NCBI GenBank assembly: GCA_963752755.1
Contig: CAVVZJ010000001.1
Span: forward strand, 2,232,001-2,296,000
DNA length: 64,000 nt
DNA from: CAVVZJ01 sp963752755
Lineage (GTDB): Bacteria; Planctomycetota; Planctomycetia; Isosphaerales; Isosphaeraceae
Reading direction: 5' to 3'
Under the pieces are notes generated by a model. That model ran no database searches and was not told the origin of the DNA. It was given only the letters and a program-made list of their open reading frames with translations. Positions 39,520-48,850 of this stretch are shown piece after piece; position 1 is the first letter of the stretch, and each line of letters begins with the position of its first letter. The translations under genes were made by a program, and so were the position numbers.

Positions 39520-40395
39520 TCAAGGGCTTGCGGCGGCCGTTGGGTCCGCAAGCCGGCGTCGGACCTGGATCGCGACCCAGGAGGCAGCCGCGGTCGCGGG
39601 AGTCGGCTCGGGGTTGTCGAGCGTGGTGGTGCCACCGGCGGAGACGGCGACCAGGGACGGATCGATCCCGAGTCGATCGGCCAGGTGGTCGCGGATGCGA
39701 CGGGCACGCTCCAGGCCGTCGATCATCGAGGCACCACCAACGGTCGGTGGCGACTGGGGGTTCGTGGAGGCGAGGCGAACGTCGGCGTCGCTGGAGACCA
39801 CGTTGGCTGACTCGGCGGCTGTGCCGGCGACCCGGAGGGCAAGGCCGGGCGTTCCGGGACCTCCGAGGGCATCGGCGAGGGCATCGAGCAGGGCCTCACC
39901 TTCGGCGGTCAAGGTGTCGCGGTTGGGGGCGAAGAGGGCCCCGGCGCGGAGCAGGAGGGTGCCGCGGGACGGTTCCAAACGGCCATCGGGGTGATCGCGG
40001 ACGAACGCTTCCAGACGGCCGATCATGGCGGTTGTCGGCGGTGCGAGGGCGGCGGTACGGACCTGGCCGCGGATCTGGTCGAGGAGGGCGTGGAGTTGAT
40101 CGCGCTCGTCCTGGTAGTCGGCGATGCTCCGCTCGTAGCGGCGGATGGCTTCATCCTGGGCACGGAGGCGCCGGCTGTCGTCGAGCGAGCGCTGGGCGAG
40201 ATCCTTGTTATCCTGGCGGACCCGGACGAGCACGTCGCGCAACTGCTGGTTCTCGGTCTGGAGTACCTGGGCACGCTGGCGGCAGTCGTCAATCCGTCCC
40301 CGGGGCACCCAGGCGCAACCCGAGACCGTGCCCAACACCACGGCCAGTGCGATCGCAGCACCTCGGGTGGCTGTCATCCGGGAGGTATTTGGCAT
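39520..40395 (-). CDS. Coiled-coil lipoprotein with OmpA-like C-terminus
   Basis: A 291-residue protein with a lipobox (GTVSGC, Cys near residue 27) after a hydrophobic segment, then a coiled coil (~35-105, Arg/Asp/Glu-rich, e.g. RQDNKDLAQRSLDDSRR) and an OmpA/MotB-like C-terminal region (~145-270, with GALFAPNRDTLTAEGEALLDAL and ERARRIRDHLADRLGIDPSL). The OmpA-like motif normally binds peptidoglycan. ATG 40395 is chosen with a GGAGTCGGA site upstream; 40377 and 40410 are alternatives. It follows the HTH-transmembrane gene with a 191-base gap containing a strong hairpin. Confidence 0.75.
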   Translation of the reverse strand: MPNTSRMTATRGAAIALAVVLGTVSGCAWVPRGRIDDCRQRAQVLQTENQQLRDVLVRVRQDNKDLAQRSLDDSRRLRAQDEAIRRYERSIADYQDERDQLHALLDQIRGQVRTAALAPPTTAMIGRLEAFVRDHPDGRLEPSRGTLLLRAGALFAPNRDTLTAEGEALLDALADALGGPGTPGLALRVAGTAAESANVVSSDADVRLASTNPQSPPTVGGASMIDGLERARRIRDHLADRLGIDPSLVAVSAGGTTTLDNPEPTPATAAASWVAIQVRRRLADPTAAASP

Positions 40396-40467
40396 GGGTT
40401 CCGACTCCATTCGGAACAGAATCCGAGGTGACGCCGTGACCGCCATCGGGCGAATCGGACAAACTTC

Positions 40468-40511
40468 CGTCGGACCGGAACTCTCGGAAGTCTTTGAGAT
40501 CCGGTCCGACG
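40468..40511 (-). terminator. 12-bp hairpin after the HTH-transmembrane gene
   Basis: Perfect arms CGTCGGACCGGA (40468-40479) and TCCGGTCCGACG (40500-40511), loop 20 bases. Read on the - strand it lies 76 bases after the stop of the HTH protein and is followed by only a short T-rich stretch, so a factor-dependent terminator or processing site is likely. Confidence 0.55.
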
Positions 40512-40586
40512 AAATTCGGCCTCACGGCTGCGGGCCGCGGTCGGAGTGCCAGGTGAAGGGTCGGATGGCGTCACTCCTCATCTTAA

Positions 40587-42198
40587 TCAACCACCGCCCA
40601 TCAAGCCGGCGATGGCCTTGACGAGCCCGGAGGAAGTCCCTTCGCCCTGGAACTCGTAGAGGTTGGTCAGCAGGTCGTGTCCGACGAACGCCAGCAGGAG
40701 CATCAGGGCGGCGGCGAAGCCGAGCGCGACGACCCAGGGCGTGCTCCACTCGGGCCCCTGGGCCTCACGGAGCAGGTCGGGAGTGCCGCGACGGCCGGCC
40801 GCGGGGGCGGGCCCAGCGGCGGGGGTGGCGGGCTCGGCGACCGCGGCGGCGGCACCGACGGCCGCGGCGGGTTCCTCACCGCCGACATCGCCCCAGCCAC
40901 CCTCGGCCGCAGCCTCGGTCTCGTCGGAGATGCCCTCGCCGAAGACGTCTTCCGCCAGGGCGGGCGCGGCCCCGAGCGCGGTGGCGGCGCTGTCATCGAC
41001 GTTCTCCTCGTCGATGGCGAAGACCTCGGAGGCGCTGTCGTCGTTCTCGTCGAGATCGAAGTCGCTGGTGGCTTCGAGCTGGACGGTCCGGTCGTCGCCG
41101 CCGGAATCGAGGGCATCGACCTCGAAGTCGGTGTCCTCGAAGATGTCCTTCTCGCCCGAGTCGCGGACGGGCAGGGCGGTGGCGCCGGGATCGACCTTGG
41201 GTTTGGCGGGGGCCGGCTTGGGCGCCGGCTTGGCGGCGGGCTTCGGCTTCTCGTCCTCATCGTCGAGGGGGGACAGCTCGATCGAGTCGGCCGACGAGAG
41301 ATCGAAGTCGCCGGCCGCGAGATTGATGCCCGAATCGCTGGGACGGCCGAGGTTGACACCGGAGGCCGAAGGTTCGACACCGGTAACGTCCGAGTCGCTC
41401 GGTCCGCGTTTGGGGGCCTGGGCCCGGGTGTCGGGTGCGGCGTCAAACTCGTCGCTCTGGTCGAGCGCGGTCAGCTCGAAGTCGCTGCCGGAATCGGGCT
41501 GAAGCGCGTCGATAACGCTGGAGGGTGTCAGCTCAAAATCGCTGTCGCTGTCGCCGGGGCCGACCGCCTCAACCTCGGCGGACGAGCCGAGCATTGGGCT
41601 CTTGGCGAGGGTGGTGGCGCCGGGGTCGTCGCCGCCGGTCTCGGACATCTCGTCGCTGTCGTCGGAGACGAGCGTCACGTCGGAGTCGCTGGGCCGGATG
41701 CCGCTGGGGGTCGCCAGGCGGACGTCGGAGTCGCTGGCGCCGGGGGGTGGCGTCTTCAGGCACGAGCTTGACGTCGGAGTCGCTCGGCTGCTTGCCGGCC
41801 GGCTTCATGCCGATGATCGTGGAGCTGGAGCCGGTCAGCTCGGGCGGCACGGAGGTGTCATCAACGGGGACGTCCTGGTCGCCGGACCGCAGCTCGGCGG
41901 AGGGTGCGGCGATATCGGGGGTGGCGACGCCGAGCTGGAACTCGGACAGATCGATCTCGGCGCCGCTGTCCGAGGCACCGCTCTGGGGGACCTCCAGGTC
42001 GAGGTCGGAGAGCGAGAGGTCGGGGTCGCTGCCCATGCCGCGGCGGCGGGCCAGCTCGTCGATGTCGGCGACGCGGAACTGCCAGTTGCCGGCGTCTTGC
42101 ATGGCGCGGACCTCGCGGGCCTGGACCTTCGCCTTGAGTTCGTCAGGGCTCATGCCGAGGACGCGGGCGGCCTGTTCGAGGGAGTAAAATTGGGCCAT
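40587..42198 (-). CDS. HTH N-terminus, acidic S-D-S-D-V repeats and C-terminal transmembrane helix (one apparent frameshift)
   Basis: About 537 residues. Residues 1-55 are a MerR/excisionase-like helix-turn-helix (YSLEQAARVLGMSPDELKAK ... RVADIDELARRRG). From ~60 to ~470 is a low-complexity acidic region containing repeated S-D-S-D-V, S-D-F-E-L and S-G-V/I-N-L motifs and an AKPAPKPAPAKPK linker. A single hydrophobic helix (TPWVVALGFAAALMLLLAFV, ~490-509) is followed by a short tail. The frame shifts near 41745 at a six-G run, between EDAT and PPGASDSDV. A membrane-tethered DNA-binding protein or a scaffold with many phosphorylatable linear motifs are possible; function unknown. Confidence 0.72.
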
Positions 42199-42366
42199 GG
42201 ACGAGTGCTCCTCCGCGGTCGGGGACGGATCGGCCCGGGGGCCGTCGATTTTGCAGTCAGGTCAACAGGGGGCGGTTCAGGGGAAGGGGACCGTACCGCG
42301 GCACCGCGCCAGCATTCGACTAGGGGGGGCGTCCAGGGTTTTTGCCCTCGAAGACGATCGAACATC

Positions 42367-42756
42367 CTACTTCCGAACGGGGGCCGAGCCGCTGACCATG
42401 GCCTCGATGGTGGCCACCTCGGGCGCCTGGTTGTTGTACTCGGCCATCTTCAAATCCCAGCGAAACTGACGGGCTGCCTCCAGCTTCACGACCCCTTTGG
42501 GGTCACGCGGATCGACCTTGTACACGGCAAACGCCTGGGACCGGGTGTCGAGGATGTAGAGCAACTGGCCCGAGTCGGGCGAGATGGCGGTGAAGGCGAT
42601 CGTGCCGGCGGCCTCCCTGGGGGGCACGGGTCCAGCCGTCGCCTGGGCCTTCGCCACCGGCGCCCGACCGTTCCCGAAGGCCCAACCCAGGGTCAGGCCC
42701 GCAACCAGTCCGACCCCGATCCATCGCCAAACCTGAGCCCTCGCATCACTGGACAT
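42367..42756 (-). CDS. Hypothetical protein with N-terminal transmembrane helix, 129 aa
   Basis: N-terminal hydrophobic helix (VWRWIGVGLVAGLTLGWAFG, residues ~9-28) that may be an anchor or an uncleaved signal, then a compact domain containing GTIAFTAISPDSGQLLYILD, SQAFAVYKVDPRD and EAARQFRWDLKMAEYNNQAPEV. No recognised family. The gene runs leftward directly upstream of the HTH-transmembrane gene (168-base gap). Start ATG 42756 with GGAGG seven bases upstream. Confidence 0.7.
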   Translation of the reverse strand: MSSDARAQVWRWIGVGLVAGLTLGWAFGNGRAPVAKAQATAGPVPPREAAGTIAFTAISPDSGQLLYILDTRSQAFAVYKVDPRDPKGVVKLEAARQFRWDLKMAEYNNQAPEVATIEAMVSGSAPVRK

Positions 42757-43350
42757 GCCCGTTCCCTCCTGGAAATTATACGGAACCCACGCCCCCGATC
42801 CACCAGGGACGCCCGGGCCTGCGGGATCGGACACGACGCCGAGAACCAGCGCCGGCCGCTCCCGTCGCGGCGCCTCCGCTTCGCAACCAGTTTACCACAC
42901 CGCGAACGCCGCAAGGGCCGTCTCGGTCGGTCATGATGGGAAATCGTGGGCAGGACGACAGGACGAGCCGATTCTCGCGACGAAGTGAAATGGTCCTCCC
43001 ATCTTAACCCGGCCCCCGGACCCGACAAGGGCAATGTCCGGTGGAGCGAACGGCCATCGTGGACGCTGACCCGATCGGCCCGCGATCCGCACCAATCGGC
43101 CGGATTGTTTAAATTTTGGTTGAACGGCCCCTCCGACCTGAGGTATGGTTGACAAGTGAGGAAGAACCGAGCCGCGTCGTTGGGCCGCCGGCCGCCTGCT
43201 CTTGGGCGACGCAGCCCAGCCCCGGCGCGACACGCCGCGACGGACAACCAACCCCGAGCCCGCCTCGGTCCGACCCGACCGCGAGGCTGGAACCGTCCGA
43301 CGCCAAACGCCCCACCGCTACTGGTCTAGGCCTGTGAGGGAGGATCAATT
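42757..43350. other. 594-base divergent intergenic region with a candidate promoter
   Basis: Lies between two divergent genes. The stretch 43105-43150 is AT-rich and carries a promoter-like pair for the rightward gene. No ORF over 60 codons has a plausible start and composition. The ~200-base leader between that promoter and the ATG shows no recognised riboswitch. Confidence 0.5.
43120..43149 (+). promoter_or_regulatory. Candidate promoter for the PSD1 gene
   Basis: TTGAAC (43120-43125) and TATGGT (43144-43149) with an 18-base spacer, in the least GC-rich part of the gap. It would leave a ~195-base leader before the ATG at 43351. Inference from consensus. Confidence 0.4.
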
Positions 43351-45852
43351 ATGACCCTGACGCGGACCCATCGCCGCGTGGCCGGGACGAGCCTGGCCCT
43401 GGCCGTCGTCGCCGCCATCGGATTCGGCAACCTGACGGCCATCCGTGCCGACGACGCCGCGGCTCCGACCCCGGCCGCCGACCTGATCGGCCAGCCCGCC
43501 TCCGTGGCGGTTGAACCGGCCAACCCGGCTGTGGTCGGGCGCCGAGCCACGGCTCAGCTCATCGTCACCGCGGCCTATCCCGACGGCACGGTCCGCGACC
43601 TGACCCACGCCCTGAGCTGGTCGAGCCTCAACCCCGAGATCGCCGCCGTCACGCCCAAAGGTCGCGTGGTGCCGGTCGCCGACGGCCAGGCCACGATTGT
43701 CGCCCGCGGTGGCAGCATCGAGGCGCAGACGACCGTCACCGTCTCCCAGATGGGCGAGCCCACGCCCGTGAGTTTCCGCCATGACGTGATCCCCGCCTTC
43801 AGCCAGGCCGGCTGCAACATGGGCGCCTGCCACGGCACACCCACCGGCAAGGGCGGATTCCGTCTCAGCCTCCGCGGTTACCTGCCCGACCAGGACTACG
43901 AGACGCTCAGCCGCGAGGCCGGCGGCCGTCGGATCAACACGTTCAATGCCGACACCAGCATGATCCTCCGCAAGCCGCTCGGCGAGATCGCCCACGAGGG
44001 CGGCCTGCGGCTCTCCCGAGGCACCAAGACCTACGAGTTCCTCCACGACTGGATCGCCGAGGGCGCCAAGGACGACCCGAAGGTCTCGCCCGCCGTCAAG
44101 CTTGAGCTGCTGCCCGGCAACCGCGTCCTGAACGCCCCGGCCCAGAGCCAGCAGATCGTCGCGATCGTCACCCACGCCGATGGCTCGAAGCGCGATGTGA
44201 CCCCGATCTGCTACTACGACAGCTCGAACACCGAGATCGCCACGGTTGATGTCGATGGTTTCGTCGCGTTCAAGCAGCGTGGCGAGGTCGCGGTGATCGC
44301 CCACTATCTCGATCTGGTCGCCAACGTCCGCCTGACTCACCTCGTCGAGGTCCCCGGCTTCCAGGTCGCCGAGGTCCCACAAGACAGCCTGGTGGACAAG
44401 GCGGTCTTCGCCAAGTTGAACCTGATGCGGATCGCTCCTTCGGAGGTCTGCAACGACGACGAATTCGTCCGCCGCGTCTATCTCGACACGCTCGGCCTGC
44501 TGCCCACACCCGAGGAGACGAAGGCGTTCCTCGACGATCAGGACCCCGACAAGCGGACGAAGCTCGTCGATGCCCTGCTCGCTCGTCCGGAGTTCAACGA
44601 TTACTGGACGCTCAAGCTCGCGGACGTGCTCCGCTCCAATAGCCGCCTGATCCAACCAAAGGGGGCTTACGTCTTCAATCGCTGGATCAAGGAAAGCCTC
44701 CAGCAGAACAAGCCGATGGACCAGTTCGTCCGCGAGCTGCTCACGGCCGAGGGGTCGACCTTCAAGAACCCGGCTGCCAATTACTACCGAATCAGCCGCA
44801 ACCCGGAAGACTCGGTTGAGACCACGGCACAGCTTTTCCTCGGCGTGAGGATTCAGTGCGCCAAGTGTCACAACCACCCGTTCGAGCGCTGGACGCAGGA
44901 TGATTACTACGGCTTCGCGGCCTTCTTCTCCCGCGTCCGCCAGAAGAAGGGCGTCTTGCCGGACGAGGAGATCGTCTTCGCGGCCGACGCGGGCGACGTC
45001 CGCCAGCCACGGACCGGCCAAGTGATGAAGCCCAAGTCGCTCGGCGGCCCGGTCTATGAGGATGCCAACGACGCTCCGGCTCGCCGTGCACGCCTGGCGA
45101 AGTGGCTCACCTCGCCGGAGAACCCGTTCTTCGCCAAGAGTCTGGTCAACCGGATCTGGTACCACGTTGTTGGCCGCGGGATCGTCGAGCCGGTGGACGA
45201 TTTCCGCGACTCCAATCCCGCCTGCAACGACGAGCTGATCGACGGCCTCGCCGCCGACTTCGCCAAGAGCGGCTATGACCTCCGCCACCTCGTCCGCACG
45301 ATCCTGACCAGCCGGACCTACCAGCTCAGTGCCCGGCCGAACCAGTTCAACGCCGACGACACTCTGTACTTCTCCCACGCCTACACCAAGCTTCTGCCGG
45401 CCGAGGTCCTACTCGACGCGATCTCGACCGTCACGGCATCCCAGACGAAGTTCCCCAACCTGCCCGAGGGCTACCGCGCCACGCAGATTCCCGACGGCAA
45501 GATGGAGGACCCCTTCCTCAAGACGTTCGGCCGACCCGCCCGCGAGCTGGCCTGCGAGTGTGAGCGTGAGAGCGATTCGAACCTGAGCCAGGCCCTCCAG
45601 CTCATCGGCGGCGCCACGGTCAACAACAAGCTCCGCGACGACAAGGGCCGGATGGCCGAACTCGCCAAGAGCGACAAGTCGCCCGAGGCGATCACCCGCG
45701 AACTTTACATGATCGCTCTCTCCCGCGAGCCCAACGCCACCGAGATGAGCGCCGCCGTCAAGCACCTCTCCGAGGCCAAGGACCGCCGCCAGGCCGTCGA
45801 GGACCTGGGCTGGGTGCTCATCAACACCAAGGAATTCCTCTTCCGCCATTGA
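43351..45852 (+). CDS. PSD1/DUF1549-DUF1553 cytochrome-c-like protein with Ig-like domain
   Basis: An 833-residue exported protein. Signal peptide (~10-32), a BIG2-like Ig domain (~60-135: SLNPEIAAVTPKGRVV, GQATIVARGG), a CNMGACHG segment typical of planctomycete cytochrome-like proteins, then DUF1549 (with NRWIKESLQQNKPMDQFV), a CAKCHNHP haem-binding type CxxCH site, and DUF1553 (NPFFAKSLVNRIWYHVVGRG). Such proteins are usually paired with a DUF1501 (sulfatase-like) gene, which is absent here. ATG 43351 has GGAGG eight bases before it. Physiological role is not established; extracytoplasmic redox or surface degradation is inferred. Confidence 0.92.
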   Translation: MTLTRTHRRVAGTSLALAVVAAIGFGNLTAIRADDAAAPTPAADLIGQPASVAVEPANPAVVGRRATAQLIVTAAYPDGTVRDLTHALSWSSLNPEIAAVTPKGRVVPVADGQATIVARGGSIEAQTTVTVSQMGEPTPVSFRHDVIPAFSQAGCNMGACHGTPTGKGGFRLSLRGYLPDQDYETLSREAGGRRINTFNADTSMILRKPLGEIAHEGGLRLSRGTKTYEFLHDWIAEGAKDDPKVSPAVKLELLPGNRVLNAPAQSQQIVAIVTHADGSKRDVTPICYYDSSNTEIATVDVDGFVAFKQRGEVAVIAHYLDLVANVRLTHLVEVPGFQVAEVPQDSLVDKAVFAKLNLMRIAPSEVCNDDEFVRRVYLDTLGLLPTPEETKAFLDDQDPDKRTKLVDALLARPEFNDYWTLKLADVLRSNSRLIQPKGAYVFNRWIKESLQQNKPMDQFVRELLTAEGSTFKNPAANYYRISRNPEDSVETTAQLFLGVRIQCAKCHNHPFERWTQDDYYGFAAFFSRVRQKKGVLPDEEIVFAADAGDVRQPRTGQVMKPKSLGGPVYEDANDAPARRARLAKWLTSPENPFFAKSLVNRIWYHVVGRGIVEPVDDFRDSNPACNDELIDGLAADFAKSGYDLRHLVRTILTSRTYQLSARPNQFNADDTLYFSHAYTKLLPAEVLLDAISTVTASQTKFPNLPEGYRATQIPDGKMEDPFLKTFGRPARELACECERESDSNLSQALQLIGGATVNNKLRDDKGRMAELAKSDKSPEAITRELYMIALSREPNATEMSAAVKHLSEAKDRRQAVEDLGWVLINTKEFLFRH

Positions 45853-45886
45853 TCGGAAGCTCGGGAACAACCGCGAGAAAACCGAG

Positions 45887-45920
45887 CGAGCCCGCCGATC
45901 CGAAAGGGTCGGCGGGCTCG
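45887..45920. terminator. 15-bp GAAA-loop bidirectional terminator
   Basis: Stem 45887-45901 with 45906-45920, one U-G pair, GAAA tetraloop, 34 bases after the PSD1 stop and 30 before the stop of the leftward HAD gene. A T run lies on the - strand side (CTCGGTTTTC, 45873-45886 read in reverse), so it may stop transcription from both sides. Confidence 0.75.
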
Positions 45921-45949
45921 TCGCGTTTCGCCAATCGGGATGAAGCGGA

Positions 45950-46819
45950 TCAGCCCGAACGTGAAACTTCCAGGGGCTGTCCGCGGCGCTTGTTGCGGAA
46001 GTCACCGTCGAAGAGCCGGGCGCCTTGCCAGCCCGCATCCTCGACCATCTCCGCGAAGTCGGCCAGCGACTCCACGACGACATCCGGCCCGTACGCGAAA
46101 TGTTGCAGGTCCTCCCGACGTGTGCCGCCACTGAGGACGAGGACCGTGTGGAAACCGAGCTGGACGCCGCCGAGGATGTCGGTCTCCATCGTGTCGCCGA
46201 TCATGGTGGTCTCGTCGGTGCTCAGCCCGAGTTCCTTGCGGGCGGCTCGCATCATCACCGGGCTTGGTTTGCCGACGCTGAACGCCTTGACCCCCGTCGC
46301 GATCTCCAGCATCGCCACCATCGCCCCGCAGCCGGGGCGGAGGCCGTGCTGGGTGGGGCAGTTCGGATCGAGGTTCGTAGCGATCAGGCGGGCGCCTCCG
46401 TGGACCATCCGCACGGCGGCCTCGACCAGTTCGAGGTTAAAGGTGCGCCCCTCGCCGACAACGACGTAGTCGGGGGCGTGATCGACGACGGCGTAGCCGT
46501 TTTGATCCAGCGCGGTGAGCAGGCCGCCCTCACCGATGACGAAGGCCGTTCCGCCTGGCTTCCGCTGGGCGAGGAACCGGGCCGTGGCCATGGCGCTGGT
46601 GAAGACGTGCTCTTCCTCGATATCAATGCCCATCCGCGCCAGCTTCGCGACCACGTCGCGACGGGTCCGCTGGCTGTTGTTCGTCAGGAGGCGGAACGGG
46701 ATGTCGGACCGTCGGAGCCGATCGATGAAGTTATCGGCGCCGGGGATTAGGTCGCTACCGCGGTAGAGCACGCCGTCCATATCGATCAGGAAGCCGTGTT
46801 TCCTGGGAGCAGAATTCAT
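45950..46819 (-). CDS. NagD-like HAD-IIA phosphatase
   Basis: A 289-residue phosphatase of the HAD superfamily, subclass IIA. Motif I LIDMDGVLYRG (nucleophile Asp), motif II region TNNSQRTR, conserved lysine in GKPSP and motif IV GDTMETDILGG. The family acts on nucleotide monophosphates or phosphorylated sugars such as 4-nitrophenyl phosphate analogues in vitro; the physiological substrate is not resolvable. ATG 46819 with a GGAG ribosome site. It runs convergently with the PSD1 gene and is separated from it by the GAAA-loop terminator. Confidence 0.92.
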   Translation of the reverse strand: MNSAPRKHGFLIDMDGVLYRGSDLIPGADNFIDRLRRSDIPFRLLTNNSQRTRRDVVAKLARMGIDIEEEHVFTSAMATARFLAQRKPGGTAFVIGEGGLLTALDQNGYAVVDHAPDYVVVGEGRTFNLELVEAAVRMVHGGARLIATNLDPNCPTQHGLRPGCGAMVAMLEIATGVKAFSVGKPSPVMMRAARKELGLSTDETTMIGDTMETDILGGVQLGFHTVLVLSGGTRREDLQHFAYGPDVVVESLADFAEMVEDAGWQGARLFDGDFRNKRRGQPLEVSRSG

Positions 46820-47212
46820 GGTTCTCCGTCGATTCCAGGGGGAGTCGCCGCGGCCGTGTCCGGTTCTCCCGGGACGGGCGCGACCCGTTGGCCGACGCGC
46901 CTGCGGGTCGGGAGAGGCGGCGGGAGCGGACCGGTGGCCCGTCCCGGTGGATCTGCCTTTGAAAGCCTCGTGCCAAGGTCCCCGAGCGGGACGGCACGAT
47001 GGTGGACTAACTCTCGAAATCGCTTCCAGATGGGGAAAAAGTGACTGGGTCCAGACCGACGGCCCGTTGCTCGCCGCCTGCCTATGTTGCAGGCAATGAT
47101 GGCCGGAAAACACGCGGTCGACCTGGCCCGACACGAGGAGCCTCGCGTGTCCTAGGGTTCCGTCAAGGTCGTGGAGCGTACCTGGCCCGATCAACTCCGG
47201 CGAGGACTTTTG
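46820..47212. other. 393-base divergent intergenic region with small hairpins
   Basis: Between leftward HAD and rightward GT39-like genes. It contains a GCCTGC/GCAGGC stem (47076-47081 with 47089-47094) and a GACACG/CGTGTC pair around 47130-47152 just before the GT39-like gene. No gene seen, and no clear -35/-10 pair. Confidence 0.4.
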
Positions 47213-48850
47213 ATGCCAACGCGGGCGGCTCAACGCGTCGGTGACTGGCTGCCAATGGCACTCTTGCTCGCGATCGTGGCGGGATTCGGGCTCGCTCAGG
47301 CGGTGGTCCTGGAACCAAACGGGGATGCTTCCTGGTATGTTTATGTGGCAGGACGCGTTCTCGACGGCGATCGGCTGTACGTGGACCTCGTCGATACCAA
47401 CCCGCCCCTGATTGTCTGGCTCGACATGGCGGTCGTGGCGGGGGCGCGGATCGTCGGACGGGACGGCTTGTCGGCGTTCCAGGCGGTGGACTTCGGAATG
47501 ATCGGTGTCTCGCTGGCGATGAGCTGGCGGCTGAGCCGCGGCCAGCCCGAGGCGATCCGGAAAAGTAGTCTCGTGGCCTGGGCCTTCCTCTTGCTGGTCC
47601 AGGTGGGGGGCGCCTTCGGGCAGCGCGAGCATTTGCTGATGATTATGACCTTGCCCTACGCGCAGGGGGCAGCCGCCGTGGCGCGGGGGGAGCGGATCGG
47701 GACAGGGTGGGCGCTGGTGTCCGGGATGCTGGGCGGACTCGGCTTTGCGTTGAAACCGCAGTTTCTGGTTCCGGTCGTGCTGGTCGAGGGGTTTCTGGCC
47801 TGGCGTTGTGGACGGGCTGTCTGGTGGAGGCCACAGGCCTGGGCCTTGCTGGTGGTGCTCCTGTCCTACGCGGTCGCAGTCGTCGGGTGGACGCCGGAGT
47901 ATTTCCGCCTGGCGGTCCGCTTTGCGCCGCTTTATCCGCATCATCGGCCGACGGGGACGGTGCTTTTGAGCAGTTCATGGCGGCTCCTGCTGGTGATCCC
48001 GGCGGTGGGGGTGTCATGGTTTCTGGGGCGTCGATGGTCGCCGGGCTGGGCGGGGGTATTTGGCTCTCTGACCGTTGGCCTGACGGCGGTCGTGTACCTG
48101 ACTGGCAAGGGCTGGCTGTATCACTGGTTTCCGGCCGAGGCCACGTCCTTGGCCTTGCTGATCGGTTCGGGGGCACTCTGGCTCGGCGATCAGTCTGAAG
48201 ACCGGCGACGGGCCGGCTTGGCGGGCTTCGCTGTCGTGATCGTGCTGGCCTCGGCGCTCTCGATCCTGGACTGGTCTTCCCGGCTCCGTCCCGACCGCGA
48301 AGCCGCCCGGCTGGTGAGGTTGTATGCGGGAAGGGGCGAGGGGGTTCTCGTGCTGTCCTGTTGGGTTCACACGTCCTTCCCGCTCATCCAGCAAGCCGGC
48401 GCGACCTGGAGCATGCGACACCCGATGCTCTGGCAAATCGCGGCCTTCTACGACCCGCATTCGTGGTCGCCGGGGCGCTATCATGCCCCTGAGGTGATGA
48501 GCGGCCCGGAGCGGCGGTTCGTCGACGAGGTGGTCGCTGACTTCGAGCGGTCGCGACCGGTCTTGCTTCTGGTCCACGACGACCCGCCCACGCCCGATCT
48601 GGCCGGGTTCGGTTACCTGGACTACCTCGCGCGGGAACCGCGGTTCGCTCGTTGCTTCGAGGACTACGAATACCTGACCCGCTCGATGCTCTACCGGATC
48701 TACCGCCGTCGCGGTGCCGTCGCCCGACGTCGGCCCGGCGATTCGGGGACGTTGGTCCGGGATCGTCGATTGCCTTCCCCGATCTCGACGAAGGCACGCC
48801 CAGCCGGATCACACGGATTCCGCCTTCGAGCCGGAACGTCTCCCGGGTGA
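47213..48850 (+). CDS. GT39/ArnT-like multipass glycosyltransferase or membrane protein, 545 aa
   Basis: About ten hydrophobic helices through residue ~390, with a first extracytoplasmic loop reading LEPNGDASWYVYVAGRVLDG ... DLVDTNPPLIVWL. Acidic Asp and an NPPL/I motif in this loop are typical of polyprenyl-phosphate-sugar glycosyltransferases (PMT/ArnT clan). Substrate unknown. ATG 47213 (MPTRAAQRVG) with GAGGA upstream. The last ~45 residues, after YRIYRRRG, are Arg/Pro-rich and overlap the next gene read antisense, so the true end may be near 48730. Confidence 0.75.
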   Translation: MPTRAAQRVGDWLPMALLLAIVAGFGLAQAVVLEPNGDASWYVYVAGRVLDGDRLYVDLVDTNPPLIVWLDMAVVAGARIVGRDGLSAFQAVDFGMIGVSLAMSWRLSRGQPEAIRKSSLVAWAFLLLVQVGGAFGQREHLLMIMTLPYAQGAAAVARGERIGTGWALVSGMLGGLGFALKPQFLVPVVLVEGFLAWRCGRAVWWRPQAWALLVVLLSYAVAVVGWTPEYFRLAVRFAPLYPHHRPTGTVLLSSSWRLLLVIPAVGVSWFLGRRWSPGWAGVFGSLTVGLTAVVYLTGKGWLYHWFPAEATSLALLIGSGALWLGDQSEDRRRAGLAGFAVVIVLASALSILDWSSRLRPDREAARLVRLYAGRGEGVLVLSCWVHTSFPLIQQAGATWSMRHPMLWQIAAFYDPHSWSPGRYHAPEVMSGPERRFVDEVVADFERSRPVLLLVHDDPPTPDLAGFGYLDYLAREPRFARCFEDYEYLTRSMLYRIYRRRGAVARRRPGDSGTLVRDRRLPSPISTKARPAGSHGFRLRAGTSPG

